NCBI GenBank assembly: GCA_963556695.1 | Contig: CAUWAG010000003.1 | Location: forward strand, 7,192,001 to 7,256,000 | Source of the DNA: Anthostomella pinea | Lineage: Eukaryota; Ascomycota; Sordariomycetes; Xylariales; Xylariaceae | Direction of reading: 5' to 3' | DNA length: 64,000 bases | In this document: piece after piece, positions 30,401 to 43,493 of the stretch | Layout: the number at the start of each line of letters is the position of its first letter | Position numbering within the stretch: the stretch's first letter is position 1 | The notes under the pieces: generated by a model | Seen by the model: only the letters and a program-made list of their open reading frames with translations | What the model was told of the DNA's origin: nothing | Databases searched by the model: none | Translations under genes and position numbers: made by a program

Positions 30401-33400
30401 TCGTCGGATTTGACAGAATCAAGCTTTGAATCCGAGGCCAAATCTGCATCGAATGGCTGTTCGTGACTGATCATCGCATCGTGGGGCGATTTGTTCGATT
30501 CTTGCATTGATGTAAGCTGTTCAGGCTCGAGAGATACCTCGGGTGTAGTAGCCTCGCTGACGGGTCCTGCTGATGTCTCCATTGGCTCATCGACGGGGTC
30601 GGCGAATTGAACACTCTGGCGCTTCTTCTTCTTCTCTTTCTTTGATTTCTTGGCGTTGGTTGAAGTGAAGCCAGAATCATCTTCGTCCGGGGTCTGGGCA
30701 GGTTCTACCAATGTGCTGCTCTGTCCAGGTGCAGACTCTATGTTCGTCTCGATGACAGTAGAAGTGAGATCGCGTTCGGCTTGAGACTGACTTTGGCGCT
30801 TCTTGTTCTTCTTCGACTTTTTCGAATTCGACCAGACGTCCTCTGTGTCGGGATCTGCCTGTTCGACCGGAGTCTCACTACTGGCTGGAGCTGAGTCGGT
30901 TGGAGGCTGGGGCTGCTCTTCTTCGTTGGGAAGTTCCTCCGCGGTTGGCTCAGGGATTTCCGTCGGAAGTTCACTTACGTCTAGGTCGATCTGGGAAGAA
31001 CCTCGCTTCTTCTTATCCTTCTTGGATTTCTTCTTGATAGCCATGAACTCGAACTCGGGTTGAACTTCCGACGGCTGGTTGTCAGCTGTCGTATCAGGTT
31101 TTGCCAAAGGACCCGAGCTCGGATCGACACTCGGCTGGGTGCTGTCAAGGGCGGTTTCAACGGCCAATGGCTCATCCGTAGGTTTGGATGATTCACCTTC
31201 CTCGGCTAGAGCGACTGCGTCTGAAGTTGGTCGATTCTTCTTGCCTTTCTTCTTGAATTTCTTTCCCCAGCCGGCTGTTTCGGCCCACTGATCATCACCC
31301 GTTGGCTCCTGTTGCACCTCTGACGGTATTTGCGCCTCATCGTGGAGTGGTTCCGGGCCAGTCGGCTGCTCATCATTTGGTCCGGCCGGGTTGGGCTCGT
31401 CATCCAGAGCAACGACGTTGGAACTCTTGCGACCCTTCTTTCCCTTTTTGCTCTTCTTGCCAAAGCCGGTTGACTCGGGCCACAAGTCGTCGCCGGATGG
31501 CTCTGTTGCCTCCGGAAGGGGCATATCTGCAGCACCGCTGTCGGCCGTAACGTCAATTGGTTGATCGTCCACGTTCGCAGCCTCTAAGACAGGCTCTTGG
31601 ACAACGGCGGCAGGCTCCGAACGATCCAAAGGTACCTCAATTTCGAATGGTTCAGAATTTTCCCGCTGCTGCTGCTGCTGCTGTTTCTTCTTGTTCTTCT
31701 TCCCCTTCTTCTTGCTGCCAGATTCCTCTTGCCAGTCAGTGGTTTCTCGTGGTTCCTCTGCGGCAGACTGGCCGAGCTCTTTTGTCAAAGCAGGTGGCGC
31801 CTTGTCAGAAATATTCTCGGGCTGCGAAGACGTGGATTCGCCCACCGCCTCGGGTGGTTGGGTTGGGTTGTCCTGCAGGTTCTCGGAGGCGATCTCGGCA
31901 AGTGGATCCCCGGGTGGACCGGTTCGTACAGGGTCCAGCACCGTTTTGTCTTCACCGCTTGGTGAATTGGGATTCGGCGGTTGCTCTTCCACGTCATCTT
32001 GTCCTAATGCATTCGAGTCACCCATTTGGTCGCTAGTCGAGGGGTTGGCGTGAATCAGTGTGGGGGCATCTTGTGGAATTGTGTCATTCTCGTCAGCCTT
32101 GGGATCTTCTTGCGCAGCAGGCTGCACCGCGCTAATCTCAAGCCCTGGGCTGTCGTCAACCACTTGCACGTCATTCACGGCTGGCTCGAGCTGTAAACCA
32201 GGCTGATCATCCTTTACTGTGTCAACCTGTTCGGAAGTAGGAGCGAACGCGAGAAGTTCATCAGCCAGTGGACCGGGGCCAGTTTCTGACATTTTGGCCG
32301 GAGAAGTTGACCGATTTCCAGGGCCGAACTCGGTGACTTTGCGGTGCTCTTCCAGAGGCGTCACTTCAGGCACCTCCATCTCATCCGAAAGTTGCGGTGG
32401 CTGAACCTCGGTCTCGCTGGTGTTGGGGACAGTATCTGGAAGCATCGTGCCGGGTTCAGAGCTGCTTGGTCTTGAGCTGATTTGCTGTTTCACCGCTTCG
32501 CCTCCTTCCTCAGATGGGACAGAGCTTTCGACTTGAGTAGAAGGAACATCTTGTTGGCTCATTGTAGAGTCCGGTGCGCTCATCACGTCGTTATCGGCTT
32601 CTGGTTCGGGCTCCGGCTCCCAAGACTGCACCTTCTTTCCTTTCTTTTTCCTGGATTTCTTGGTGGTGAAAACAGGCTCATCCGCCAAGGTAGTCTCAGT
32701 CGCAGGTGGCCCTTCGAGTGTAGTGATTTCCGGCGCATTTTGGATAGTAGGCTGAGCGTCAACGGTCGATTCATGAGGAGGTTCTGCGAAGGGCTCTAGT
32801 ATCGGGCTCTCAGCTGCCAGTGTCGTCTCTGGATCAAGAGTGGCTGGTGTAACCACTTCTTCTTCCCAAGCTGAAACTTTCGTTCCCTTCTTTTTCTTGC
32901 CTTTCTTGGACACACTCGTAGCACGTCCAAGCAAGGGTGCAGTGGACTCGGGCCCGAGCTCAGGCTCAGGATGATTCACTGGTTCGGTGAAAGTTTCGCT
33001 AGGGGGAATATGATCCTCATCCGGTTGCGTGAAGGGCTCTTGTATCGAGTCCTCAGCTGCCGGTGTTGGCTCTGGACCAGGAGTAGCGGGTGCAACGTCT
33101 TCTTCTTCCCAAGCTGGAACCTTCTTTCCCTTCTTTTTCTTGCCTTTCTTGGACACACTCATGGAACGCTCAAGCAAAGGTGCAGGGGACACAGGTGCAG
33201 GCTCAGACTCAGGGTGCTCCACTGGTTCGGCGAGACTTTCACTAGGGGGAGTATGATCCTCATCAGGTTGCGTGGAAGTTTCAGTCACATCAAGATCCTG
33301 AGAGATGGTGGCGCTCGGCTGGTCGTCCAGCTCAGGCTCCCAGGCTTGAGACTTGCGGTTCTTCTTCTTCTTGCCCTTCTTCGAAGATGTGCTCAAACTT

Positions 33401-36400
33401 CCTTCGAGGCCAGAAGCATCAGTCGTAGCCTCCTCGGGGTTTTGTTCCTCTGTGGGCTGTACACCTATGGGTTGCACCTCTGGGGGTTGTTCCTCTGTGA
33501 GTTCTACCTCTGTAGGTTGGTGGGCTGGTGCGTCGATTAACTCCTCATCGCGAGCTTTCAGGGTTGGTGAAGTGGATGGCAACGCCTCGGCAGACGCGCT
33601 CTCGTCAAGACCAGGTTCCCAGCTTTGCGCCTTCTTTTTCTTCTTTTTCTCTTTCTTCGAGAGTTTCGAGGTTGCAACCTCCTCGTCAATCTGTGAGGAG
33701 TTCTGGACCTGGTCTGAAGTTTCGCCGCTGTGTACGACTTCCTCTTGGGCGGGAGTCTCAGGACCTGCCAAAACTGGTGTGACGTCTTCGACCTCAGTCG
33801 ACTTTCCTTTGCCCTTCTTGCCCTTCTTCGACTTCTTCGCCGGCAGAAAACTAAATTCATCGGCCGCATTACCCTGAGCGGCGCTATTGGCAACGTCAGA
33901 AGCATTGTTCGGCTGCGGAAATCCACCCTCGAGAGCTACGTCCGAAGAGTTTGTATCCTTGGTCTCTAGAGAAGGCGAGCTGAAGCTCTCTTGCTTGCCA
34001 GTGAGCTCGTTGCGATGCTGGTGATCAAGCATTGCCGTAGCAGCCAGTCCGCCAGCGATAACACCCGCTGCTGCCGCTGAAACTGAAGAACCCTTCAAGT
34101 CTTCTTCGGGGATGTCCTCTCCAATCTCACCCAGATCCACGGCTTTCTGGGCTGGTCTGAGCGTAGGCGAGCCTTCAGAGAGGTCGACATCTTGGGACTT
34201 CTGAGAAGCCAAGGGGCTGGACCGGAGGAGATGGGAGCTCCGATCCTTGGACATGGAATCAATCGGCTCGGGTTTCGGTGACTCGCCGGAAGCATCTTCG
34301 CTTGATCTCAGCGGGGGGAGTTCGGGAGACTCAAGGGAAGTGTCCAACGGCCTCTGCAACTCCGCTTCGTCGGCCTGCTCCAGCTCGGAAACAGGTGCTT
34401 CTCGGTTCTGAGGAAGGGTTGGAAGTGTCAGAACATCGTCTGCACGCAGGTTCTCTTCCTCTTTGGGCGTTGCAGATGATTCCTCGATGTTCTCGACGGG
34501 ACGAGGCGCCTTTTCAATGTCGGACGTGGTTTCCGACAAGCCAAACTCTCCCGCCGCAGGTTCAGTTCGGGTGACTTCTTGTCCTTGCCCCGAGGGAAGG
34601 GCGGGCGACCGACTCAGACTCTGCTCATCGTCCTCGGAAGGGTCCAATTCAGGCCTCGGCATTCCGGGAGAGAGCTCGCTGGGTGGCAGATCTTGTTGAG
34701 AATAGGTAGGTGTGTCTATAGGCTCTCGTGATGCCTTCTGCACAAGAAGCAATGGCTTGAAAGCTTTCGAGCTCTCCCATGATATGGGTCGGGACCGGCT
34801 TTTCGACGCACTTCCCTGCTCTGAAGTTCCCGTGGTTGGAGATACCATGGGAGAAGATTTGAAGTTTCCTGGTGATGATAATGGAGTTCTTTGTCCTAGG
34901 CGGAACTGGATAGGGATAGCACTCTGGCTAGGTGTCTTCACTCTCAAGGAGGTATCACTACGGCGGCGGATATGAGTAGGTTTATCGCTCAACAAAAGGC
35001 GTTCGCGTTCATTCTCGGGCGTCCCAGGTCGGCTCTCAGGCAGAGGAGGGATATCGTCCCCAAGCACCGGAACAGTAGAGCCAGGCGTACTTGGAGGTAA
35101 TGGTAACAGGTCGCCATATTGGGGGTCTATGGCTGGTCGAATTTCCCTCTCGACGATCTCGGGGTCAATGAATTCCACCGCTGGTGGTGAGCTGGATCGC
35201 CGTTTGGGAGTGGTTGGGATGCTTCTGGCTTCCTCTTCCGTTGTAGGATCGGTGGCTTTTGAACGGAACGCCTGGGTTGCGAGAGCAATCGCAGCGCCCG
35301 TCAAGCCGGCACTCGCGCCAAGAGCGCCGGCATTATCTAAAAAAGAATTCTTCTTGTCCTCCTCGGGCTTGCGAGAGCGTGAGCGTTCCTTCTCCTCAGC
35401 TATGCCAATCGAAGACTTGAACCGATCAAAAAAGCCTGAGCTACCACTGCTCCTCTTGTCCTTGTCCGACTTCGAACTTTTCCGGTCTTTTCGATCCGGT
35501 CCACCTGGAGCAGAAGCGACAGATTTGGCATCGTCGAATTCATCCACACCACGGCTCCTGCTTGAGCGATGACGGCGAGTAGAATCAGAGACCACAGAGG
35601 TAACGTCGCTGTCCAGGAACTTGAAAGGATCTCTCCCACGATCTGGAGGCTCTTCATCGTCCGGGAAATCGTCATCGTCGGGAAATCCGCCAGGCGCACT
35701 TCGCCGCTTCTCCTTCTTTCTCTTCTTCTCGGCGTCTTCGATCCCAATCTCAGACGCCGGAGCTGATCTAGAAGGCGAGTCGGCGTAGGAATCCCGTCTC
35801 GATTTCTTCTTGGAGCTTCCCACAGATACTTCGGAAGGCGCTGCCGATTGAGAAGCGGACGGTGTAGGTGAGTCTTCGTAGGTGGTCGAGTCTCTTTTGG
35901 ACTTCTTCTTCGACTTCTTGGGCACATCCCATTCGTCCTCGGCAACTGCTGTCTTTTCGCTGCGCAGGTCGTTGGAAGGGTCTGTCATCTCTTTTGGACT
36001 TTCCACTATTTCACTGGTGGCAGGCTCTGAGTGAGACATGGTATCCCAAGCGCCTGAGTCACGCTTGGACTTCTTCTTCGACTTCTTAGGCATGTCCCAA
36101 TCGTCATTATTGTCGATACTTGCCGCTGGATTTTCGTCAGACGTATGACGTCTGGCCAACTTGCCTTCTGAGACTTCCGTTGGAGTCGTGGATTGCAAAG
36201 GAGATTCAGCAGCAACGGAGTTGCGCTTGCTCTTCTTGCTCTTCTTTGGCAAGTCCCATTCATCTTTGATGCCAGAGTCGAAGTCAGGCTCGGTAGGTTT
36301 CCTTGAGCTCTCTACCGAGGTCTCGGAAGCCGGAGCGGATCTTGACGGTGAATCATACGCTCCCGAATCGCGCTTGGACTTCTTCTTGCTCTTCTTTGGC

Positions 36401-39400
36401 AAATCCCACTCGTCTTCGGGGGCGGCATTCGTGTCAGCATCAACAAGTTTGTAGGAGCCTTCTCTGGAAAGTTCCGAAGCAGGGACTGATCTTGGTGGCG
36501 ACGCATAAGCCCACGAGTCTTGACTCGGTATCTCGTCGTTGTCACGCTCGTCTACTTGCACCGTGGAAAAGTCGGAGTCGGTGGTCTTCCTGGATCTATC
36601 CACAGACACTACTGATGATGGACCAGATTCAAAGGTGCCAGACTCTCGTTTAGATTTCTTCTTGCTTTTCTTCGGCAGATCCCATTCGTCCTCCGCCAGT
36701 ACGGCGTTGGCGTCCTGCAGATCCTGGAAAGCGTCGACTGGGATTGACACCTGCGAACTCTCGGTATTCTCAAAGGATTGTGGTTCGTCTTGAACGACAA
36801 TGGCTTTCTTCGACTTCTTTGACTTCTTCTTCGAAGAGCTATCTTCCCACTCGTCAACAGCAGGGATCTCAGCGGGCTCCGGTTCCGGTTGTGGTGAGGC
36901 TATACTGTCATTCACTTGGTCGTCATCTTGCCAACCCTTGGCTTTGGCGGCCTTGTCACGCTTCTTTTGTCCCTTCTTGCTCAGCTTGCTTGAAGGAACA
37001 GCCCATTCGTCTTCCGCGACTGAACGTGATGAGACCGCTGGTGGCTCTTCGGTGACAACGGTTGAAGACTTGTCGACGCTTTCCCTCTTACCAGCCTTCT
37101 CCTGCTTCCGCCGCTCTTTCTTCGTGAGCTTGGAGAAAATTTCCGAGTTGTACGTTGAGATGTCCTTTTCCTCTGCGGGAGTCTCAGGAAGTTCGCCGAG
37201 GACAAAGCCAGACTCCTGATCACCCCGTGACGTGGAAGTGTCAGGAATGACGGTGATGTCTAAATCGGCCAGAGACTTCATGGACGGCTCATCCATCCCG
37301 GGTGGCGAATCTCGCCTGTGGAAGTTGGCATCATTGATAACGATGTTGGGGTCAAAGCCGCTTCCTTCCAGTCCAGCGGCTATATTTGCCATGAAAGCTG
37401 GATCCTCGGCGAATGCTCCAGGCATCTGTGTGCTTCTGGGACTCGGGGGCTTCGGCCCAGGAACAGGTGGGCTATCGTAGATATCATCGTATTGGATTGA
37501 GGACCTGCGCTTGGACGGCGTACCTCGATCTTTGACCTCGGCTCTTTGCCGAGCCTTCTCGGTATCTACGGCGGAATCTGAGATACTCGAAGCGGCCGCT
37601 CCAGCGCCAATCCCAGAAACAGCGGCTGCAATCATGCCCCAACCGCCGCTCTTCTTTGCAGGTCGTGATTGGGCAGTTTCGGCAGGGGTGATAATCTTGC
37701 GTCCAGAGTATGGGTCCTCTTCTCTCTCGGGACTTTCCACGACATAGTGCTTTGTCTGGTTCTCGCCCCAACTCACGACCTTGGAAGTCGGTGTCGACGG
37801 TGTCGAAGCCGCTTCGCCTCTGGGACCTATGACGAAGTCGGGATCTGATTTGGAAGTGACAACTACGACTCTCTTTCTAGATTCCGGAGCAGATTCATCT
37901 TGGCGTCGCTGCTTCTCTGGCTTTGGTGAAGAGACTGGAGTAGGCCACACGATGTTGAGCATGGGCCGCTCTCGCTCAGCAGAAGGATCTCTGGCGCTAA
38001 ACACGGGGACGCGCGACGGACCTCGACTGTCAGGGATTTGGAAGCGATGAAGCTGTTCCGGATGTTCTAGGACATTGTCTATGCGGACATCGGCGTCAGG
38101 CTTGTCATAGCGACTCGTCTTCTTGGGGTGGTCCATCTGTGGAGGAGTCACAATCTCAATCACTGGCGAGTCGTCGTGCTGTTGCCACTTGTCAACCACT
38201 GAGGGTTCTGGAGAATTGCTACGCGAGCGCCTCGCCTCGGTTTCAATTCTGCGAGCCAAGGCTTGTTCGCGGAACGTTTTGTCGGCATCTTCCAGGACAG
38301 GGTCCCTCACGCGAGGTGGAGAATCGCCCTGTCGGGATCGGTTCCGTGAGCTGGAGTCACCACCGCGTCCCCGGCTACGGCCTCGGCGATCATCCGCTAT
38401 GATTACGGCGGCGGCGGCCGCAAACGCGGCCCCGCTCAGAGGGGCAGTCGCATGCTCGGTAGCTTTATAGGCTTCACGCGCATCACGGGCCTCTCGCTCG
38501 TAAGAATCTCTTCGACTCGATCGCTCTGGAGCATGATCTTTGTCATCCGTGAATTCCAGACGTGAGAAGTCTGGTTCGCGCTCGACCGTAAAGACGTTTG
38601 GCGTTAGTGGTCGGTTCGGCGTTGCGTATTCAGGCGTCTTGAAGGCATCATCAAGAACTTGAAATTGAAAGGGGTCGACCATATCTTTCGATGGTTGGTA
38701 GTCGGCTCCTTCCAGACGTTTGTACGTCTCCGAATCAATTGAGCGAATAGGGCGGTTCTCTTCGCGGCGTTCCTCCTTGCGGCTCTCTCTGCGATCACTC
38801 TTCCGGCCGTCCTTCCGCTCTTCTTTCCGCTCCTCCCTGCGGCGCTCGCGCTCCAGAATACTGTCGGCATCGTCCCGATGTTTATCACGACGACGTGTCT
38901 CTCTCTCGATTTCACGATCGCCCTCAGGCTCTTTCTTCTCTCGGCGACGTTTCTCTCTCTCATGGTCCCGACCAACATCAGGTTCCTTCTCTCGGCGTTT
39001 TGCATGTCGGTCATCCCGTGGGTCATCACGGCTCTTGCGTTTATCGTCTCTTTCACTTGGGATTAGGCTTGGTATTAGGGGTTCTGAGTGCCTAGAACGG
39101 CGTTTTTCATCGCAATCTCGACGTTCCTCATACTTGACGTCATCCTCCTTTCGATCTGAACTCAAAGCGGCACCAATGGCGGCACCAGCAACGCCGGCCA
39201 CAGCAGCTTTAGCAAGCACGCTCCCGGACGATGTCCGCCGCGAGTACCTCGGGTCAGTATCCGTCGTCTCAAAGACTCTCGCGGAAACCGGTGCTATCGG
39301 CTTTGGTTGTTGGATAGGGACCGGCGCCGGGCGGGATCGGGACGTTAACTCTTGCTGGGCCGAAACGACAGAGCCCCGGCCGACATCGAATCGAGTCGGG

Positions 39401-40464
39401 TCAGATGTCGGAACCGGATACACTTGCTGTAGGGGACGGCTTTCGGATGACACAGTTTCACTAGGGGCGACTGAGGGGTCGTAAAGTTGCCGCGATTCAC
39501 TAAGCGTCGTCCGATCGACCTTCTCGAATCCACATGGGGTTTGCACATGGCCGCGAAGAGAATTAACAGGCCCAAACAGTTTCGGGTCAACCGCAGACGA
39601 GTTGCGGTCAATGGATATGCCATAATTTACGTGCTGGACGTATTGATTAGAGCTTGTGAGGTGAATGGCGTTGCTTGGTTTGCTCGGCAGCTTGATGGCT
39701 GAGCCATACGCCAGACCCGAGTCGCCATCCTCGCTTGATGACTCGTCCTCGGAAGCGGACTCCCATTCCGAGTCATCCGGAGAGGAATGCCGGTATGGCT
39801 TAGAGCTCCCAATTCCTCGCTCCAGGTTTCCACTACTCGTTCGATGGAACTGACTAATAGCTGAAGCTGCTCCAACAAGTGTTGATGGTCGGGTTCTCCC
39901 AGAAGCTCTGATATCTTCGATGTTCTGCTGCCTGGCGATCTCGGCAAACTTTCGTCCTAGCTCGATGATCTCTTCATCCGTCTGCGCACGTTTTGGAGGC
40001 GCAGGCCTCTCTTGGTCCGTACCACTCCTTCGTGGCCGATGTGTACTTGGGGGACTGAATTCACGACTCCTGCGACGGTCGATGTAGCCTCTCCCGTAGG
40101 CGAGGTCTGAGCCCACAGATGAGGAAGAGGAGTTCCCGAATCGCAAGAAGCGGCTGCTGCGCTTCTTCTTGACGCGACGACGATGTTTCCGGCCATTTCC
40201 AGAGAAGAATGCGCCCAACCCAAACTTCCTCGACGGTCGCGATATATTCAGTAGTGATGAGGAGGTGGACGAGGACGATGAGGAGCTCGACAGGGCGCGC
40301 GATCGCGTGTGTGTCGGGTCTGGTTCGGATCGTTCCTGGTAGGGCGGCATAGGCATTGGAATCTGCTGACTTTGAAGCAGCTCTCTGGAATCCCGGCGTT
40401 CTTTGCGCCGGCGGCGAGAGCTCTCGGGACTGCTCCGCCGGCGATGCTGCTCTCCCAACATCAT
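21447..40464 (-). CDS. Giant Lys/Glu-rich 'involucrin repeat' protein, probable leashin (LAH) Woronin-body/septal tether
   Basis: Two exons (40464-23008 and 22943-21447) are joined by a 64-nt intron at 22944-23007 (GTAAGTG..CCCGCAG). They give about 6,317 residues, with exon 1 alone spanning 17.5 kb. The N-terminus is Arg/Ser-rich. The middle is predicted disorder: acidic Pro/Glu/Ser/Thr linkers punctuated by roughly forty basic modules of the form aromatic-x-x-KKSKKDKKKKR. Six Ala/Gly-rich hydrophobic segments are interspersed. The C-terminus (exon 2) has a long coiled coil (about its residues 10-170) and then a folded, helical region ending in a disordered tail. In Pezizomycotina, leashin is a giant protein whose N-terminal part binds Woronin bodies and whose C-terminal part localises to the cortex or septal pore. 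Size, domain order and the database habit of calling it 'involucrin repeat protein' support that assignment, but I cannot align it here. If the intron is retained, translation ends after seven extra residues and the C-terminal coil is lost. Confidence 0.72.
26963..27097 (-). repeat. 15-bp coding minisatellite in the giant gene
   Basis: Nine tandem 15-bp units lie here. The eight at 26978-27097 are identical (GCAGTTTCCTCGACA on the plus strand) and encode AVEET on the minus strand. One flanking unit encodes AVEEP. Perfect identity over eight units implies recent slippage or unequal exchange. Confidence 0.95.
31666..31683 (-). repeat. (CTG)6 microsatellite encoding polyglutamine
   Basis: Six CTG units on the plus strand encode six Gln residues directly after the KKKGKKNKKK basic module of the giant protein. 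It is short and in frame. Confidence 0.85.
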
Positions 40465-43400
40465 CTTGACAGCTTGGAGTCGTAACTAACGCAAGTGTCC
40501 ATTCAGGGGGCCGTCAAGTGACGTTGGAGAGTCTCAACAAAGTCGAACATACCCGTTAAAGGCGGTATGGGTACGATATGGTAGGGTATTGTTTTTGTTT
40601 AGATACCCGACGACGAGTGGGACTAACGACTAACACCGACCGGCTGGGGCTGGCTCGACTGGCTGGGCTGGCTGGGCTCAGGGCTGGGCTGAGCTACGAC
40701 CCAGGTGATATTCTCCACATAATAAGGCGGCTACAGCTTTAAACAGGGTGGCTGGGCTGTCCGGCTGTTGGTTCAAAGTTCAAACTTCAGGTGCGGGCCA
40801 GTTGGGGGACGTTTGCCTCTTTCCCTCCTTCACCATCAACAGCCCTCTTGAGGACCTCTGCAACTGGCTCTCCAACCCAAGCGGGACTCTCCAGAACAGC
40901 ATTGAGTTCAACGTCCGCGCGTCTATGTATGACCGAATTACGAAGACATCCTTCCTTCCTTCTTACCTACCTACCCAACAGGAATTTCTTCAACTGAACG
41001 GCCCTCTGGCATGTCTTGGTCCCAGTGGACGAGAGCAAGAGTCTATATGTGCTGCCACGTCAATGTGGGTGGCTGATTCGCCACTCTCTCTGCATCTGCC
41101 GATGAGCCATCATAGCAGCAAGCCAGCAAACCAGCAGCGAGACTCCAGCAGCTTGCATGTGCGCAGCCAATCGGGTAGCCTTTCGATGGTCGTCGCCGGC
41201 AGAATATCTCTCGATGCCAGCTGTATGTGGCCTGGCACACTCGAAGGCCAGCCAATGGAACAAAACGACAAGCTGTCCATGCTTCAAGTAATTGCCGATA
41301 TGCATGTATGCAACATACGTGAATGGACACCTCAACAGTGACACACAACCTAAACACAGCGAAGACTGGCAGTGACACTGGCAGACTGGCAAACTGGAAT
41401 ACAAGTCGCCAATCAATCGACTTGAAACAATCACGTGAAAAAAAAGATCTCGAAGAATTAAGTCACTAACGCCAAGTATTGTGTCTCGGGGCCTGTGTCT
41501 AGCTTTGTTTCCGGAGGCTTGGACCGGTGACACGCCTCATGAGTATCTCCAAGGTAGAGACACGATCATGCTGTTGACTGGGTTGAGAATATTTGAAGCC
41601 GATCTTGGCTTCTTGAGCTCGGCTTGGTATCCGCTACCTAGTTCCAGGGGACCACTGCGCAACAAAATCACATTGGCTTTTCAAGGGTCGCCCAAGCTCG
41701 CATCATAAGACGTAGATAACCCTCGACAAGCTGACAACAGCTCGGTGTGCAGTCTTCCGGGACCAAAGACATTGTGTCAAGACCGTCAGCAAGCAACCAA
41801 AGCTGAGTGGACTGGACTATCGACTATTTGAAAGCTTGTAAGCGGAGCTGAACCGTGCTGGGCGGAAGTCGAATGTACAGTTGCGCTCGATGCCCGAGGA
41901 TGCATGCAATGCGCCCGCCGCCAGTGACAGAACCATTGGTTGTGATGCAGGGGGTCGGGCAGGTCGACTGATGAAGCCGGGGCTGATAACTCTAAAATAA
42001 GAGTAGACCCTGATAACGTTTAACTTCAGGGCTTCAGCTTCCGAATGAGTTTACGGCCGTTTCATCACGAGCGTTAGAAACACCTACAGTACATACATGC
42101 GTCTTGATACACCCGGATTCAACAGGACTGTGGTGTAAATGGTCGTCTGTCGCCTCCTGTCGCGTGTGTAAGAGAAGAGGTGAACGCGGCTCCCTTCCTT
42201 CGAAGACCCTTCAAATTAATCCTGCAGGGGGGTGTCGACCCACTGGGTGCACGTGCCGACAAACGCGGCACTCTGGTACAACACTTGTCACTCGGAAGTG
42301 ACAGCAAGGTTGCCGGTCCTGATGAGGTGACACGAAACTTCTTGGCCGAGTACCGGATCGGTTTTGGCGAGTCAAACTGTCAGACTGTCAAACTGTCAAA
42401 CACCTTGTGACTCCCGATCGTAAAGTCTCTCAGGGGAAAAGGAGAGATTTAGGAGGTGGTACGTGCTACTGCTGTGACGGTCACCATCCCTTCTGTTACC
42501 TACCTCACCTCTCGATAGTGCTACAGCCTATCGTTTCCAACCAGCTATCGAAACCCTGTCAATCCTCCAACACAACAACCTCTCATCGACTCCTCCTCCT
42601 GACAGACGCTTTCATTTCTTCTCTTTCCTTCCTTCCTGACTGTGCGGCTGCAGAGCTCTCCTACTAAGGTTAAGTACTTACCGGTGTACTTGTGCTCAAA
42701 CACGGGGACGGAGGCTAACCGAGAGAGTCCCACTCCTGAATTGCGGTTTAATCGTTGACCGGGTACGAAGTAGCGCAAGAGAAGATTACAGCTCAGCTAG
42801 TCGTGTACGGGCTGCATGGTTTATCTCCTATCCTTGCAATACGAGGGGGGAGGAATCGAAGAAACACTCACCCGTCAAACTTCAAAGACTTCAATGCACA
42901 TTGAGCAGCAGTCAGCTGCCATTCTTTCACCACCGTAATCCTAATCACGACAATCGCCTATTGTTCTAATCGAGACCTGGACACAGCACCCGTCCGGCGA
43001 AGTTCGAACCTTTCTCCATCCGTCCTCGCGGCTGAGACACTGGCCTCACGCGCTGCTCTTGGAACGTATCATCAGCCACCTTCGACTCCCACTTCCCTGT
43101 CCACGAACTTTTGACACCCGCACCTCGAGCGACCGTCAGAGTCGAAGAGTCGCAAACTCGCCATCCATCGTCCCGTCAGACCAGCGAACACTGCCAAGCT
43201 GGCGTCCGCGATCCCCGATACCGAATTCTCCTCGTCGTCCGCCAGCGATCGACCCGCGCAAGCGCACCATCGGCGGCGATCATCTGCCTCCAATAACGGA
43301 CCGAGTTCTGCAGGCGCTCGTCGCGTCCCTCCTCCACGGCTGGGGCCGCAAGCCCAGCACTTGCAGCCCCCTCTGAGTCCCATACCAGGTTCGTCATCAG

Positions 43401-43493
43401 AGCTTCCATTGGCATGGATGAGCGTTTCGGTGCGCTTTCGAACACGAACAGCTCGCTAATCCCAAGCCGACCGCAGGTACACCGAATATCCCA
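40465..43493. other. 3-kb divergent promoter region between the giant gene and the GT34 gene
   Basis: The two genes point away from each other, so this stretch should carry both promoters and 5' UTRs. A GGCTGG/GGGCT-rich imperfect repeat occupies about 40640-40695, close to the giant gene start. Open frames such as 40748-41341 (+) lack protein-like composition. Two short upstream ORFs precede the GT34 start (ATGs at 43414 and 43418); the first ends at 43503 and overlaps the GT34 start codon. Confidence 0.5.

Noticed and set aside
42991..43010. Possible tRNA B box (GGTTCGAAC on the minus strand)
   Set aside because: No A box, acceptor stem or cloverleaf around it.
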